DNA of 64,000 nucleotides, from contig NC_089501.1 of assembly GCF_036850765.1 (NCBI RefSeq), positions 16,592,997 through 16,656,996 on the forward strand. Reading direction: 5' to 3'. Source of the DNA: Saccopteryx bilineata (taxonomy: Eukaryota; Chordata; Mammalia; Chiroptera; Emballonuridae). The notes under the pieces are model-generated. The model was not told the origin of the DNA. It worked only from the letters and a program-made list of their open reading frames with translations, and did no database searches. The first letter of the stretch is position 1. Each line of letters begins with the position of its first letter. The translations under genes and the position numbers were made by a program. This document shows positions 46,619 to 56,948 of the stretch, piece by piece.

Positions 46619-47860
46619 CTATATAAACTTTTTCTGTATATCTGGAACTATTTAGAAAAAGACAAAACAGTGTTACTAGCTGGATCAAATAAAAGAGGGT
46701 AGAAGTTTGCAAAAGAAAGAGATTTTGGTGTCTCCTGTACATCAGCATTCAAAAGAAATTCTTCAAAGTAAATAGATTTCCAGGAGTTCAGGACATGACT
46801 CCCCCCCCCACCCTGTTTTTTTTTTAATATTATTTACAATTGACTCTTAAGCATTTGTTGAGTATAGTCCACAACACCTTGACCTCAAAAACTTCAAGAA
46901 ACACCCGTCTCAATGCCAACCTCCAACAAAATACAGTAAATGCACTTTCAAGCAACATTCCCACACCCATCAAAACACTTCTACCCAATCAATAAACAGG
47001 CAATTCAAAGAGTGGGAAAAAAAAGAATTTACACCTTTGTTAAGCAAATCCACCTTGCTTCAAGCTTTGCAGCTGTAGCAACTTTAGCATGGAGCAGTTT
47101 GGCCAAATTAGAAAGTCTTTAGGATCTACATTTCATTTTATTTAAATTTTAATGAGCATGCTTTACTTGTTGTAATTAAATTTTTAAATTTGTAGGGATG
47201 ATATTTTATTTTTACAATATTAGAGCCGGCATTTTCAATTTTTGCATGCAAGATCATAATTCAGGCCTTGAAGAAAGACATATTAAGACATTAAACAAAG
47301 ACTTCACATAAATTAGACAAATCAAGAGTGAAACCCGGGATTTTAAAGATTAGAATGTGGCCCGCTAGATCTTATATGTAGGGCTATTTTAATAGGAACA
47401 TGACAAGGATAAATACCAAACAGAAATCTCTCTTGAAAAATCTCAAGTCAACCATATGAGATTTTTGTTTAAGCATATCCAAACAGGCTCCCCCTTTGCC
47501 CTCTTTCCAGACATAGAATAAAAAAGAAATAAAATGATAGTTTAGAGAAAGTTAGAGAATAATGGGGAAAAGCTGTAATTTTCCCACACTCTTACTTTTT
47601 TTATTTACTAAAGCTCAAATTCTAATAGTTGCTGCAACTGGCAGCCTAGACTAATCATGCCGAGTCGTGGGCTGCCAAAAGCCTCCGTCTCAATCTCAGC
47701 CAAGCGGCAGACCTAGTTTACCAGGGTGGGGAAGGCTTCCCTGTTCACCTCCCTGCTTTACCTTCCCCTTGACTGCAGCCTCCGCCAGTCTGGGCCCAAC
47801 CCAGCTGCCGCATTGGAAACAAGATTCACAGGCAGAAGTATTTCCCTGACCTTTTTTCTT

Positions 47861-48357
47861 TCATCTGTCCTGCCTTTTATCAAAAATTCTTGGAATCCTC
47901 ACCTTAAGGGCTGAGGCAAAAGCAAGACCTTGCATGTATAAAGTCCCAACATCAGCTCCTATTCTGATATAAACTTCTTTTTCTATCACTATTCTTTCAA
48001 CTGCCAGAATCAGCCATGAAACAAATTCTTGATATTGCTCATCAGGACTTTGCCTAATATTGCTGAATTCCTCCATTTTTCCCCCTGCATCTCAAGCCTG
48101 ATCCAAAGCTTGTTGGAGTGGGGATCTCCCAAGGGTCTGAGACAAAGACTTTGGGAGCAGAGAGCTGTGGAGGTGCAAAGTTTAAAACGGCCAAAGCTGT
48201 GATATTCTCATCTCCCGAGTTATTCTCAGACTCCAAGTTTTTCTCATATTTACATTCCTCTGTTTCTACCTCATTCTGTTCAAACAGCTTCTTCTCAAAT
48301 AAAAACATTTGTACAAAAAGAAAAAAAATCCCTTACTTTTGATCCTATAACTCCCAT
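47861..48357 (-). pseudogene. ERV gag remnant (matrix start to capsid-like segment)
   Basis: On the minus strand an ATG at 48357-48355 begins MGVIGSKV, with Gly at position 2 as in myristoylated Gag proteins. The reading continues with frame changes through an acidic linker and a proline-containing stretch. It then enters a segment with SPDEQYQEFVSWLILAVER, resembling the capsid motif DEPFQDFV...RLL of betaretroviral Gag. A frame change between 48076 and 48054 and a stop after 47861 break it. No complete Gag is encoded. Confidence 0.6.
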
Positions 48358-48576
48358 ATTTATTTTTCTCCCGAATTATTTCTTATTATACTTTCTCACC
48401 AAACTCTACTTAAAAGCTTTACTCTCTAAAAGCTTTTACTTACTTTGTGTGTCTTTATTATTATATTCTCCCCCAAACTCTACTGAAAAGCTTCACTCTC
48501 TAGAAGTTTTATACTTACTTCATGTGCACACTTCTGGGGAGTTCCATTACCTCTCCTCTTTCCCTTTTTTGATGGC

Positions 48577-48595
48577 CACATGTATGGGTGCCAAT
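48577..48595 (-). promoter_or_regulatory. Primer-binding-like site of the ERV
   Basis: On the minus strand, directly after the LTR end AACA and two bases, the text is TGGCACCCATACATGTG. It resembles the lysine-tRNA site (TGGCGCCCAACGTGGGG) with several differences. Position and initial TGG are right, but the tRNA assignment is uncertain. Confidence 0.55.
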
Positions 48596-48692
48596 TGTTG
48601 GGGTCCAGCCACGACAAGTCTATTATGAGGTCTTTGAACAGGGAAAGGTATGGAATTGAAATAAATGATAGACAGGGACTTAAAGATTTTAT

Positions 48693-48784
48693 ATATATAT
48701 AATATATATATAACATATATAACATATATATAATATATATAATATATATGTAATATATATATACACACACACATACATACACAC
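48693..48784. repeat. (TA)n/(ATATAC)n low-complexity tract in the LTR
   Basis: Alternating TATATA with irregular ACATATA and a short CACACA end. It occupies the same position as the CA run in the partner LTR, so the microsatellite changed type after the LTRs diverged. Confidence 0.9.
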
Positions 48785-48870
48785 AGATGGGTTCAAGAGG
48801 ATGCCACGGCAAACAGTCCCTACTATTCTCTAGCTGTAACGTACCTGCTCCCAGAAACACATCCACTTTT

Positions 48871-49066
48871 TTTAATTCTTTTTTCTTTTTTTAGAGAGGA
48901 GAAAGAGGGAGAGAGAGAGAGGAGAGAGAGACAGAGAGAGAAGGTGGGGAGGAGCTGGAAGCATCAACTCCCATATGTGCCTTGAATAGGCAAGCCCAGG
49001 GTTTCGAACCAGCAACCTCAGCATTTCCAGGTCGATCCTTTATCCACTGCACCACCATAGGTCAGT
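48871..49066 (-). mobile_element. Short tRNA-headed SINE (family B) inside the ERV LTR
   Basis: Minus-strand copy with a T-rich left end, GA-rich run, GGAGCTGGAAGCATCAACTC body and head complement CACCACCATAGGTCAG. The target duplication ACACATCCACTTTT lies at 48857-48870 and 49067-49080. The partner LTR has a single uninterrupted copy of this target, which shows the empty site directly. Confidence 0.96.
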
Positions 49067-49335
49067 ACACATCCACTTTTTATTCATAGAAAAAATGTGG
49101 TCCATCAGCAAGTCAATTAAATTTCCAAGGCAACTCAAAGACAACCCCCACCATACCATCCAAATCTACTTTACACTAATAATAAAATAGCTTCCAGCCT
49201 CCTCCAGAGAACATGGGTGCGACAAATGAGAATCAGGTGTAGCTCTTTGTTAACTAGGCAAATGAGGTGGGGTTTGGGCCCAGCACCTCTGTCCAGATTG
49301 CAGAAATTCCCTGTTTATTTATTTGGTCTCCAACA

Positions 49336-50019
49336 AATTGTGCTTTGTGAAATTAATTTAATTGATTTGAGAATATTGGAGGACGTTATAAGAATACTTT
49401 AATTCAGTTTACGCTGGTTGAGTTTGGCTATAGTGGGTGAGTTAGCAAACGCAAACCTCAGTATTTCACTACCATGAGGTGGGCACATTTATGAAATTTA
49501 ATAAGGTTATAAATACAATGGAAAGAATCAGAGGTAAACCTAGATATAGAAAGAAAACTTACAGCTTTCTAAAATTGTGACTCAAGAATTTCAGGTTTGT
49601 CTCTTTTTAAAAAAAAAAAATGGGATCAAAAACTATTTTCTGGGCATACAACACAATGTTATAAGACACTTGATACATAAAAAAAAATGCCAAAAATATA
49701 CTGTACTCACTTTTTTGTGCAGTATAGATAATAGAGAGATATTTTTTAAATTTCAAGTTATCTTGAAATTCAATATCATTAATGTCATTTTCTTTTTAAT
49801 ATGTGTCCAACTGTTGTAAATGATCTATAAATTATAATATTTAAATAATTTTTCCACTAATATTCTTAACAATTTTTAATTTTTGATTAATTAAACTGAA
49901 AAGGACTCTCTGGAATAAATTTATATTTACATTTGTACATATACTCCACATATGTTTATCTTTTAGACAGTCAAAGTAAGAGCAGGTATTTCTGGCATTA
50001 AGCATATTGTGTCAAAGTT
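49336..50019. other. AT-rich flank, nothing recognised
   Basis: About 680 bp with no coding or repeat assignment beyond short A and T runs. Confidence 0.4.
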
Positions 50020-50034
50020 AAAATGACCTTGATG

Positions 50035-50433
50035 ACCCTGGCCGGTTGGCTCAGCGGTAGAGCGTCGGCCTAGCGTGCGGAGGACCCGGGTTCGATTCCC
50101 GGCCAGGGCACACAGGAGAAGCGCCCATTTGCTTCTCCACCCCTCTGCCGCGCTTTCCTCTCTGTCTCTCTCTTCCCCTCCCGCAGCCAAGGCTCCATAG
50201 GAGCAAAGATGGCCCGGGCGCTGGGGATGGCTCTGTGGCCTCTGCCCCAGGCGCTAGAGTGGCTCTGGTCGCAACATGGCGACGCCCAGGATGGGCAGAG
50301 CATCGCCCCCTGGTGGGCAGAGCTTCGCCCCTGGTGGGCGAGCTGGGTGGATCCCGGTCGGGCGCATGCGGGAGTCTGTCTGACTGTCTCTCCCTATTTC
50401 CAGCTTCAGAAAAATGAAAAGAAAAAAAAAAAA
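50035..50433 (+). mobile_element. Rhin-type SINE (family A), young copy with body duplication
   Basis: Intact A box (TGGCTCAGCGGT) and B box (GGTTCGATTCC), GC-rich body and a pure A tail. The 15-bp duplication AAAATGACCTTGATG lies at 50020-50034 and 50434-50448. The body has a tandem repeat of about 24 bp near 50293-50340 (GGGCAGAGCATCGCCCCCTG followed by GGCAGAGCTTCGCCCCTGG). Together with the copy at 5421 it is the best-preserved family A member here. Confidence 0.96.
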
Positions 50434-50448
50434 AAAATGACCTTGATG

Positions 50449-51048
50449 TTTTGAACTGGCACTACTTCTATATTTAGTTTACAGCATCCTAGAACAATTT
50501 AAAGATCTGATATAAAGAAGAGATAGTGATTGCAGTTTTTGAAAAAGATGTAAGCATTTCTTTTTTGTTGTTATTATGCAAATTTTTGGTGCATAGGGTG
50601 TTTCCAGTTTGTAGAGTTCTTGTTGGGTAATTTGTGTCACATTAGCTCTGTTAATTCTATTAAGGGTGCAGTATTATTATCACTACATTGTCTTCTAAAG
50701 ACTATTACTCATTATTTTATTTAATATTTACCTCTTGAAGACTATCATGGATACTGCCATTTAAATACTATCTATAGATTAATAATAAGCATACATTAAA
50801 AAATTTTAGTTTAAATGATATTTGAAAGTACAAAAAAAATAAGAGTTTTATCTTAGTTACTTTATTACACTGTTTAATTGTGATTGTCATATCAACAGAT
50901 ATATTAGACCTTTCCAAATGTGTTTTCAAGATTCCAATAGATTTTATTTATACTCTAGTCAACTCTTTATTTCTTGGAGCTTATTTTGAAACTTACTGTT
51001 CTGTCTCTTAAAAAAATATTTTATACACAGTTTTCTCATCTTCTATTT
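50449..51048. other. AT-rich sequence, nothing recognised
   Basis: About 600 bp between the young SINE and the truncated L1 with no assignable feature. Confidence 0.4.
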
Positions 51049-51064
51049 AAAATTTATATAGGCT

Positions 51065-52678
51065 ATTACCCAAAGCTATATACAAATTTAATGCAATTCC
51101 CATCAAAATTCCAATGACATTTTTTAAAGAAATGGAGCAAAAAATCATCAGATTTATATGGAACTATAAAAAGCCCCGAATAGCCAAAGCAATCCTAAAG
51201 AAAAGGAATGAAGCTGGGGGCATTATAATACCTGACTTCAAACTCTATTATAGGGCCACGACAATCAAAACAACATGGTATTGGCAGAAAAATAGACACT
51301 CAGACCAATGGAACAGAATAGAAAGCCCAGAAATAAAACCACATATATATAGTCAAATAATTTTTGATAAAGGGGCCAACAACACTGAATGGAGAAAAGA
51401 AAGCCTCTTCAACAAATGGTGCTGGGAAAACTGGAAAGCCACATGCAAAAGAATGAAGCTGGACTACAGTTTGTCCCCCTGTACTAAAATTAACTCAAAA
51501 TGGATCAAAGATCTAAACATAAGACCTGAAACAATAAAGTACATAGAAGAAGACATAGGTACCAAACTCATGGACCTGGGCTTTAAACAGCATTTTATGA
51601 ATTTGACTCCACAGGCAAGAGAAGTGAAAGCAAAAATTAATGAATGGGACTACATCAGACTAAGAAGTTTTTGTTCAGCAAGAGAAATTGATAACAAGAT
51701 AAACAGACAGCCAACTAATTGGGAAATGATATTTTTAAACACCTGCTCAGATAAGGGCCTAATATCCAAAATATACAAAGAACTCATAAAACTCAATGTC
51801 AAACAAACAAACAATCCAATAAAAAAATGGGAAGAGGATATGAACAGACACTTCTCCCAGGAAGAAATACAAATGGCCAACAGATATATGAAAAGATGCT
51901 CATCTTCTTTAGTTATTAGAGAAATGCAAATCAAAACTACAATGAGATACCACCTCACACCTGTTAGACTAGCTATTATTAACAAGACAGGTAATAGCAA
52001 ATGTTGGAGAGGTTGTGGAGAAAAAGGAACCCTAATCCACTGTTGGTGGGAATGTAAAGTAGTACAACCATTATGGAAGAAAGTATGGTGGTTCCTCAAA
52101 AAACTGAAAATAGAACTACCTTATGACCCAGCAATCCCTCTACTGGGTATATACCCCAAAAACTCAGAAACATTGACTTGTAAAGACACATGCAGCCCCA
52201 TGTTCATTGCAGCATTGTTCACAGTGGCCAGGACATGGAAACAACCAAAAAGCCCATCAATAGATGACTGGATAAAGAAGATGTGGCACATATACACTAT
52301 GGAATACTACTCAGCCATAAGAAATGATGACATCGGATCATTTATAGCAAAATGGTGGGATCTTGACAACATTATACGGAGTGAAATAAGTAAATCAGAA
52401 AAAACCAGGAACTGCATTTTTCCATACATAGATGGGACATAAAAGTGAGACCAAGAGACATTGATAAGAGTGTGGTGGTTACGGGGGGAGGGGCGAGAGG
52501 GAGAGGGAAGGTGGAGGGGGAGGGGCACAAAGAGAACTAGTTAGAGGGTGACAGGACAATCTGACTTTGGGTGATGGGTATGCAACATAATTGAACTTTA
52601 AGATAACCTGGACATATTATCTTTGAATATATGTATCTTTATTTACTGATGTCACCCCATTAAAAATAAATACAATAA
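51065..52678 (+). mobile_element. Young 5'-truncated L1 (1.6 kb)
   Basis: It corresponds to the part of the full-length L1 from about 20725 to the end, including the G-rich 3' UTR and A-rich tail. The perfect 16-bp target duplication AAAATTTATATAGGCT lies at 51049-51064 and 52679-52694. The sequence is very close to the full-length copy and the retained coding frame is still open, so it inserted recently, from the same or a sister subfamily. Truncation during reverse transcription is the usual cause. Confidence 0.96.
51114..52442 (+). pseudogene. L1 ORF2 C-terminal fragment (442 aa, open frame)
   Basis: Open frame equivalent to residues about 834-1275 of the intact ORF2p at 18276. It lacks the endonuclease and the FADD reverse-transcriptase core, but keeps the C-terminal segment and CCHC knuckle ([18 protein letters not shown], with Glu instead of Asp before the last Cys). 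The ATG at 51114 is an internal residue of ORF2, not a real start. It is dead by truncation, with no internal stop. Confidence 0.95.
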
Positions 52679-52694
52679 AAAATTTATATAGGCT

Positions 52695-53400
52695 TTATAT
52701 TTCCTTTAAATTAAATGTATCAATTTCTAAGCCATATATCTTGGATGCTAAAAATTATAAATGTTAATTACAGTAGAAAAAGAAATGTTAACGTGTGCAA
52801 GCCATACCCTCAAACATCAGCTGTAGAAAAACTCTCCACTAGAAATTCCTACCAAAAGACAATTTGATCAGAAACCTCTCAAGCAGAAAATAGGCAATCA
52901 CTGTAGAAACAACTCCTCAGGAAGGTATTCAACTTTCGAATAACCCTAAAACAAAGCAACACAATGACATTTGGATTCCTACAAGGAAACCTCACTGGTC
53001 CCCTCTGGAAAGCAAGCCTGGAGCAAAACATAAAATAGAGAGTTACTGGGGGTATGAGCCTTTCATGATGCACAGAAAATAAAATTATGTTCCTTCTTTT
53101 CTGGGCACTAAAGAGGAGTCAGTTAATTTCAAAGTTCTTGGGAAATGGTACAGGTTTGAATGGCATAGATTATATAAAGACCATAAAAAAGAACACCAGG
53201 ACTTACTAACTTTTTAGTGTGCTGAAATATGTTCGTAGCCTTTTTTCACAATTCAATACACTCATTCTTAGCCTGGAACCATTCAGAATATAAAGAAACA
53301 TAAAGATGAACATCTTGTTGAATTTTTTTTTCCAGTTTCTTTTAAAGATTACCATTAAAATGTAAGGCATTGGGTAGTTGCAATAGGTCCTTAAGGCTCC
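52695..53400. other. No gene recognised
   Basis: About 700 bp of mixed-composition DNA without an assignable feature. Confidence 0.4.
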
Positions 53401-53416
53401 ACTCCTTGAATATTTC

Positions 53417-53418
<2 letters not shown>

Positions 53419-53480
<62 letters not shown>
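53419..53480. repeat. (TA)n(CA)n compound microsatellite
   Basis: TATATATATATA followed by about 25 CA units. The open frame across it is an artefact. Confidence 0.95.
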
Positions 53481-53485
<5 letters not shown>

Positions 53486-53523
53486 TATATTCAAATTACA
53501 CAACATTTAGATAATTACATTTT

Positions 53524-53900
53524 TTTCTTGTATGTTTCTGAAGTGAGAAGCTGGGAGCAGGCAGACAGACTCCTGCGTGCGCCCTACCAGGATCCACCCG
53601 GCCCCCACCCAGCATGCCCACCAGGGGGTGATGCTCAGCCCCTCTGAGGCATTATTCCACTGCAATCAGAGCCATTCTAGCTCCTGAGGCAGAGTCAGTG
53701 GAGCCATCCTCAGTGCCCAGGCCAACTTCACTCCAGTGGAACGTTGGCTGTGAGAGGGGAAGAGAGAGATTAAGAGAAAGGAGAGGGGGAAGAGTGGAGA
53801 AGCAGATGGGTGCTTCTCCTGTGTGCCCTGGCTGGGAATGGAATCCGGGACTTCCACACGCTGGGCCGATGCTCTACCACTGAGCCAAATTGTCAGGGCT
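53524..53900 (-). mobile_element. Rhin-type SINE (family A)
   Basis: Minus-strand copy with the family A body. Its middle carries an extra CGGCCCCCACCCAG block before CATGCCCACCAGGGGG. The target duplication AGATAATTACATTTT lies at 53509-53523 and 53901-53915. The head complement at right is TGAGCCAAATTGTCAGGGC. Confidence 0.93.
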
Positions 53901-54009
53901 AGATAATTACATTTTGAATATAATTATATTAAACATTTTTAGCTACTAATCATTTCCAGAATATATATGAAAATAAATTTACAAAATACATGAACAGTTA
54001 TTAAAAATC

Positions 54010-54132
54010 ACCCTGGCCAGTTAACTCAGTGGTAGAGCATTGGCCTTGCGTGTGGAAGTTCCAGGTTTGATTACCAATCAGGGCACATAGAGGAAGAGAA
54101 CATCTGCTTCTCTACCTCTCCCTTTGTGCTTG

Positions 54133-54165
<33 letters not shown>

Positions 54166-54409
54166 TCTCTCCCTATCATCCTCTCCTGCAGCCATGGCTC
54201 AGTTGCAGTGAGCTGGCCCCAGCTGAATATTGTTTCGTGGAGCCTCTGCCTCAGGCACTAAAAATAACTCAGTTGCAAGCATGGCCCCAGATGGGCAGAG
54301 CATCAACCCTAGATGATGGTTGCCATGTAGATCCTGGTTGGGGTACATGCAGGAGTCTCTCTCTCTATCTCCCCTCTTCTCACTTGGAAAAGAAGAAAAT
54401 AAAATTATA
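54010..54409 (+). mobile_element. Family A SINE, diverged
   Basis: Sense copy starting CCCTGGCCAGTTAACTCAGT. The B-box-like segment is degraded (GGTTTGATTACC). A (CT)n expansion occupies 54131-54165. The end is an AAAATAAAATT tail. A short AAAAATC is seen at both edges. It lies about 100 bp right of the previous SINE, in opposite orientation. Confidence 0.85.
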
Positions 54410-54416
54410 AAAAATC

Positions 54417-56419
54417 TATTCTAACATTTGACTTAAAACATCATGACAAAATTTTACCACAATTCACTAAAATAACCATACCAGAATTAAGAAAAATAAT
54501 CTAAATTTTAAATCTGCTAATATGCCCCAAAGTAGACAAGAAAATGCATATTTTATATTTCCAATATATACACATTTATTGTATAAGAGACTTATTTTAG
54601 AAGTCATGAAAGCCCTATTTTCTTACCCTTAGCTTATATGCAGTTATAAAATGCTTGCTTATCTAGTTTGTCATTCCTAACCTATCATTAGCTTCAAATG
54701 GAGGCTTCTAGGCTACAGTGTTTTAAAGTATAATTAAACATAGGTATTAAGGTAAAAAACAACCATAGGGCTGAAATGTTCATAAGAATTAGCAGTACAG
54801 TATATATAGATGGACAAAAGCTTGTGCTCGCCTTCACAACCATAAATTGCAGAAAGGAATCCAACAATGAGGTGGATAGAAGCAACGCCTGGACCTGGGT
54901 TAGGACAATAGGTCGTCCAGTACCTTGTGAAGGTGATTCTCTTAAAGAGCCTCAGTGTATCATTTTACAAAACAAACTAGACTAAATTTCTTTCATTTCT
55001 AAAGGTGTATAATGTAAATGATTATGAACCGTATTTCTCAAAAAGTATTTACAATATGTTTATTACTTTCTTTAAGGAGACAGTATTATGTAGAAGGGAT
55101 TCTAAGAAAACTCCATTAAAAATGGATAAAATAGAAACAAGCATTAGTGATTAAAGTAGGTTAGCTACAATTATTGAATATTTGAAAACTTTTGTTCGTA
55201 TAATAATTAATTACTAAAAACAGTGACCAAATTAGAAGTCACTGCATTTCAATTGAAATTTAAGAGATATTATTAAATTAAGAGTAAAGTATATATTATC
55301 AATCTTAATTCACATATTTACTATAAAATAATATTTTCTTAAAAATTAGGTTATTGAATCTAATTAGCTGTGTACTCTAACAATCTTAATTCACTCATAA
55401 ATTTGAACAAAATAGTATTAGACTGAAAGTGCCAACTAAAAATACATCTGCAGCAATAGATTGTTGTAAGGTAACAATAAATTTTCAAGAAAGCTGAGTG
55501 AGTTATAAGAGAACAGTTTCTTTGATTGATTAATCCAAATTTAGGCATGTTAGGTATGCAATTCATGACAAGACTGTAGTGTGCCGTTTAGAAACAGAAG
55601 TGGTTGACAATTTAAAATATGTTTCTTATTGAAAATGCATTGAACAGATGTTTGATCACCAATAAATCCTATCATATATTTCATTTTAAAATTTTGTTTT
55701 GTTCATGTTTATCTGAGGCAGGAGTAAAAGCAGATTGGTGTAGTGTTAAGATACTTGGATTCTGCTTTGGACTCTACCTTTAACTGGCTTGATGGCCCAA
55801 AGCAATTTAATAGGTTGAATAAGAAGTTTTGACTAATGACTACTCAATTCTTTCAATCTCTAAAATAGTTATCTACTTATAAAGTGTACGTTGGGAGAAA
55901 TCACTAGCAGGATAGTTTGGGGTAATTTATTTCCACCAATGAGTGCTCTTTATTTTCCTTCATTTTGACTTTTCCCAATTCCATCATGTCCACCTTTCCA
56001 GTAACTTTTGATTCTCAATTTTCTACTATAACTTCACATTTAAGTTGTTACTTCTGTTAATTCCGCACCTACTCAAGCCTGAATTATCTCCTTTTGTATT
56101 TTGCTTCTTATTTTTAACCTGAAATATAAGAGTTGAAGTAGCACAAATATAAGTAGACTGCATATATACTAACCAAATGTTTTGTTCAGAAACATATCTG
56201 ATGTGTAAATGTCTGACTACACAATGACAGATACTCTGAGCATAGCAAAGTGGATGATCTAATTAATGTTCCCAGAAAGTATTGTTTTGGCTATAGATTT
56301 AACAAAATAGATTATTTAAAGATTTTGTGTGTATGTAGTACATGTGTTTATGTGTTTGTTTGGCTTAAACTGACATTATAGTCATATGTCCACTAACTAA
56401 TCTTCTACAAACTATTGTT
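54417..56419. other. No gene recognised
   Basis: About 2 kb of AT-rich sequence with no assignable repeat or coding region. Confidence 0.4.
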
Positions 56420-56434
56420 AGTTTTAATGAGTTT

Positions 56435-56801
56435 TTATATTTGTTTGTTTTTGTTTTTGTAATTAAGTGAGGGGGTGAGAGGTGGAGAGGCCAAGAGACA
56501 GACTCCTGCATGTGTCCAATGATCCTGGAAAGTCCACTAGGGAGTGATGCTCTACCCATTTGGGACTGCTGCTCTGTTGCTCGTGCAACTGAGCTATTTC
56601 AGTGCCTGAGGCGAGTCATAGAGCCATCCTCAGTGCTCAGGGCCAACTTGCTCAAACCATTCAAGCCATGGCTGTGGGAGAGGAAGAGAGAGAAAGGAGG
56701 GTGGAGAAGCAGATGGTTGCTTCTCCTGTGTACCCTGACCAGGAACCAGGGACTTCCACATGTTGGGCAGATGCTCTACCACTGAGCCAACTGGCTAGAG
56801 C
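56435..56801 (-). mobile_element. Family A SINE, diverged
   Basis: Minus-strand copy with the CCACTAGGGAGTGATGCTCT and GAGCCATCCTCAGTGC landmarks and the tRNA-like head at right. The 15-bp duplication AGTTTTAATGAGTTT lies at 56420-56434 and 56802-56816. The duplication is perfect although the body has many substitutions. Confidence 0.92.
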
Positions 56802-56948
56802 AGTTTTAATGAGTTTATAACTGAAAAGGTGCCTTTGTAATTTTGAGATTTTGTTCTATATAATCCATATGAAAATGGAAGTACAAAGGATTTGGGGAAT
56901 CCTGAATTATATTCAAATAACACAATCCTATTGTTACCCCTCTTACTA

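Larger units (their letters stand above)
44821..49335 (-). mobile_element. Decayed ERV provirus, minus strand, two LTRs
   Basis: Two related LTRs (44821-45307 and 48596-49335) bound a 3.3-kb interior. Each LTR runs TGTT to AACA. On the minus strand, the right LTR is followed by a primer-binding-like TGGCACCCATACATG. The left LTR is preceded by a polypurine tract AGAAAGGGGGA. The provirus is therefore transcribed right to left. Only gag-like remnants are recognisable; no pol or env domain was seen. The class is most likely betaretrovirus-like (ERVK group) from the lysine-tRNA-like primer site, with low certainty. A clean target duplication is not visible. Confidence 0.82.
48596..49335 (-). repeat. 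5' LTR of the minus-strand ERV, with SINE insertion
   Basis: Homologous to 44821-45307. It begins TGTTGGGGTCCAGCCACGAC and ends GGTCTCCAACA on the plus strand. It carries an AT-rich TATA/CATATA repeat (48693-48780) and a family B SINE (48871-49066). Without the SINE and its duplication it is about 530 bp, close to the partner LTR. Confidence 0.87.
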
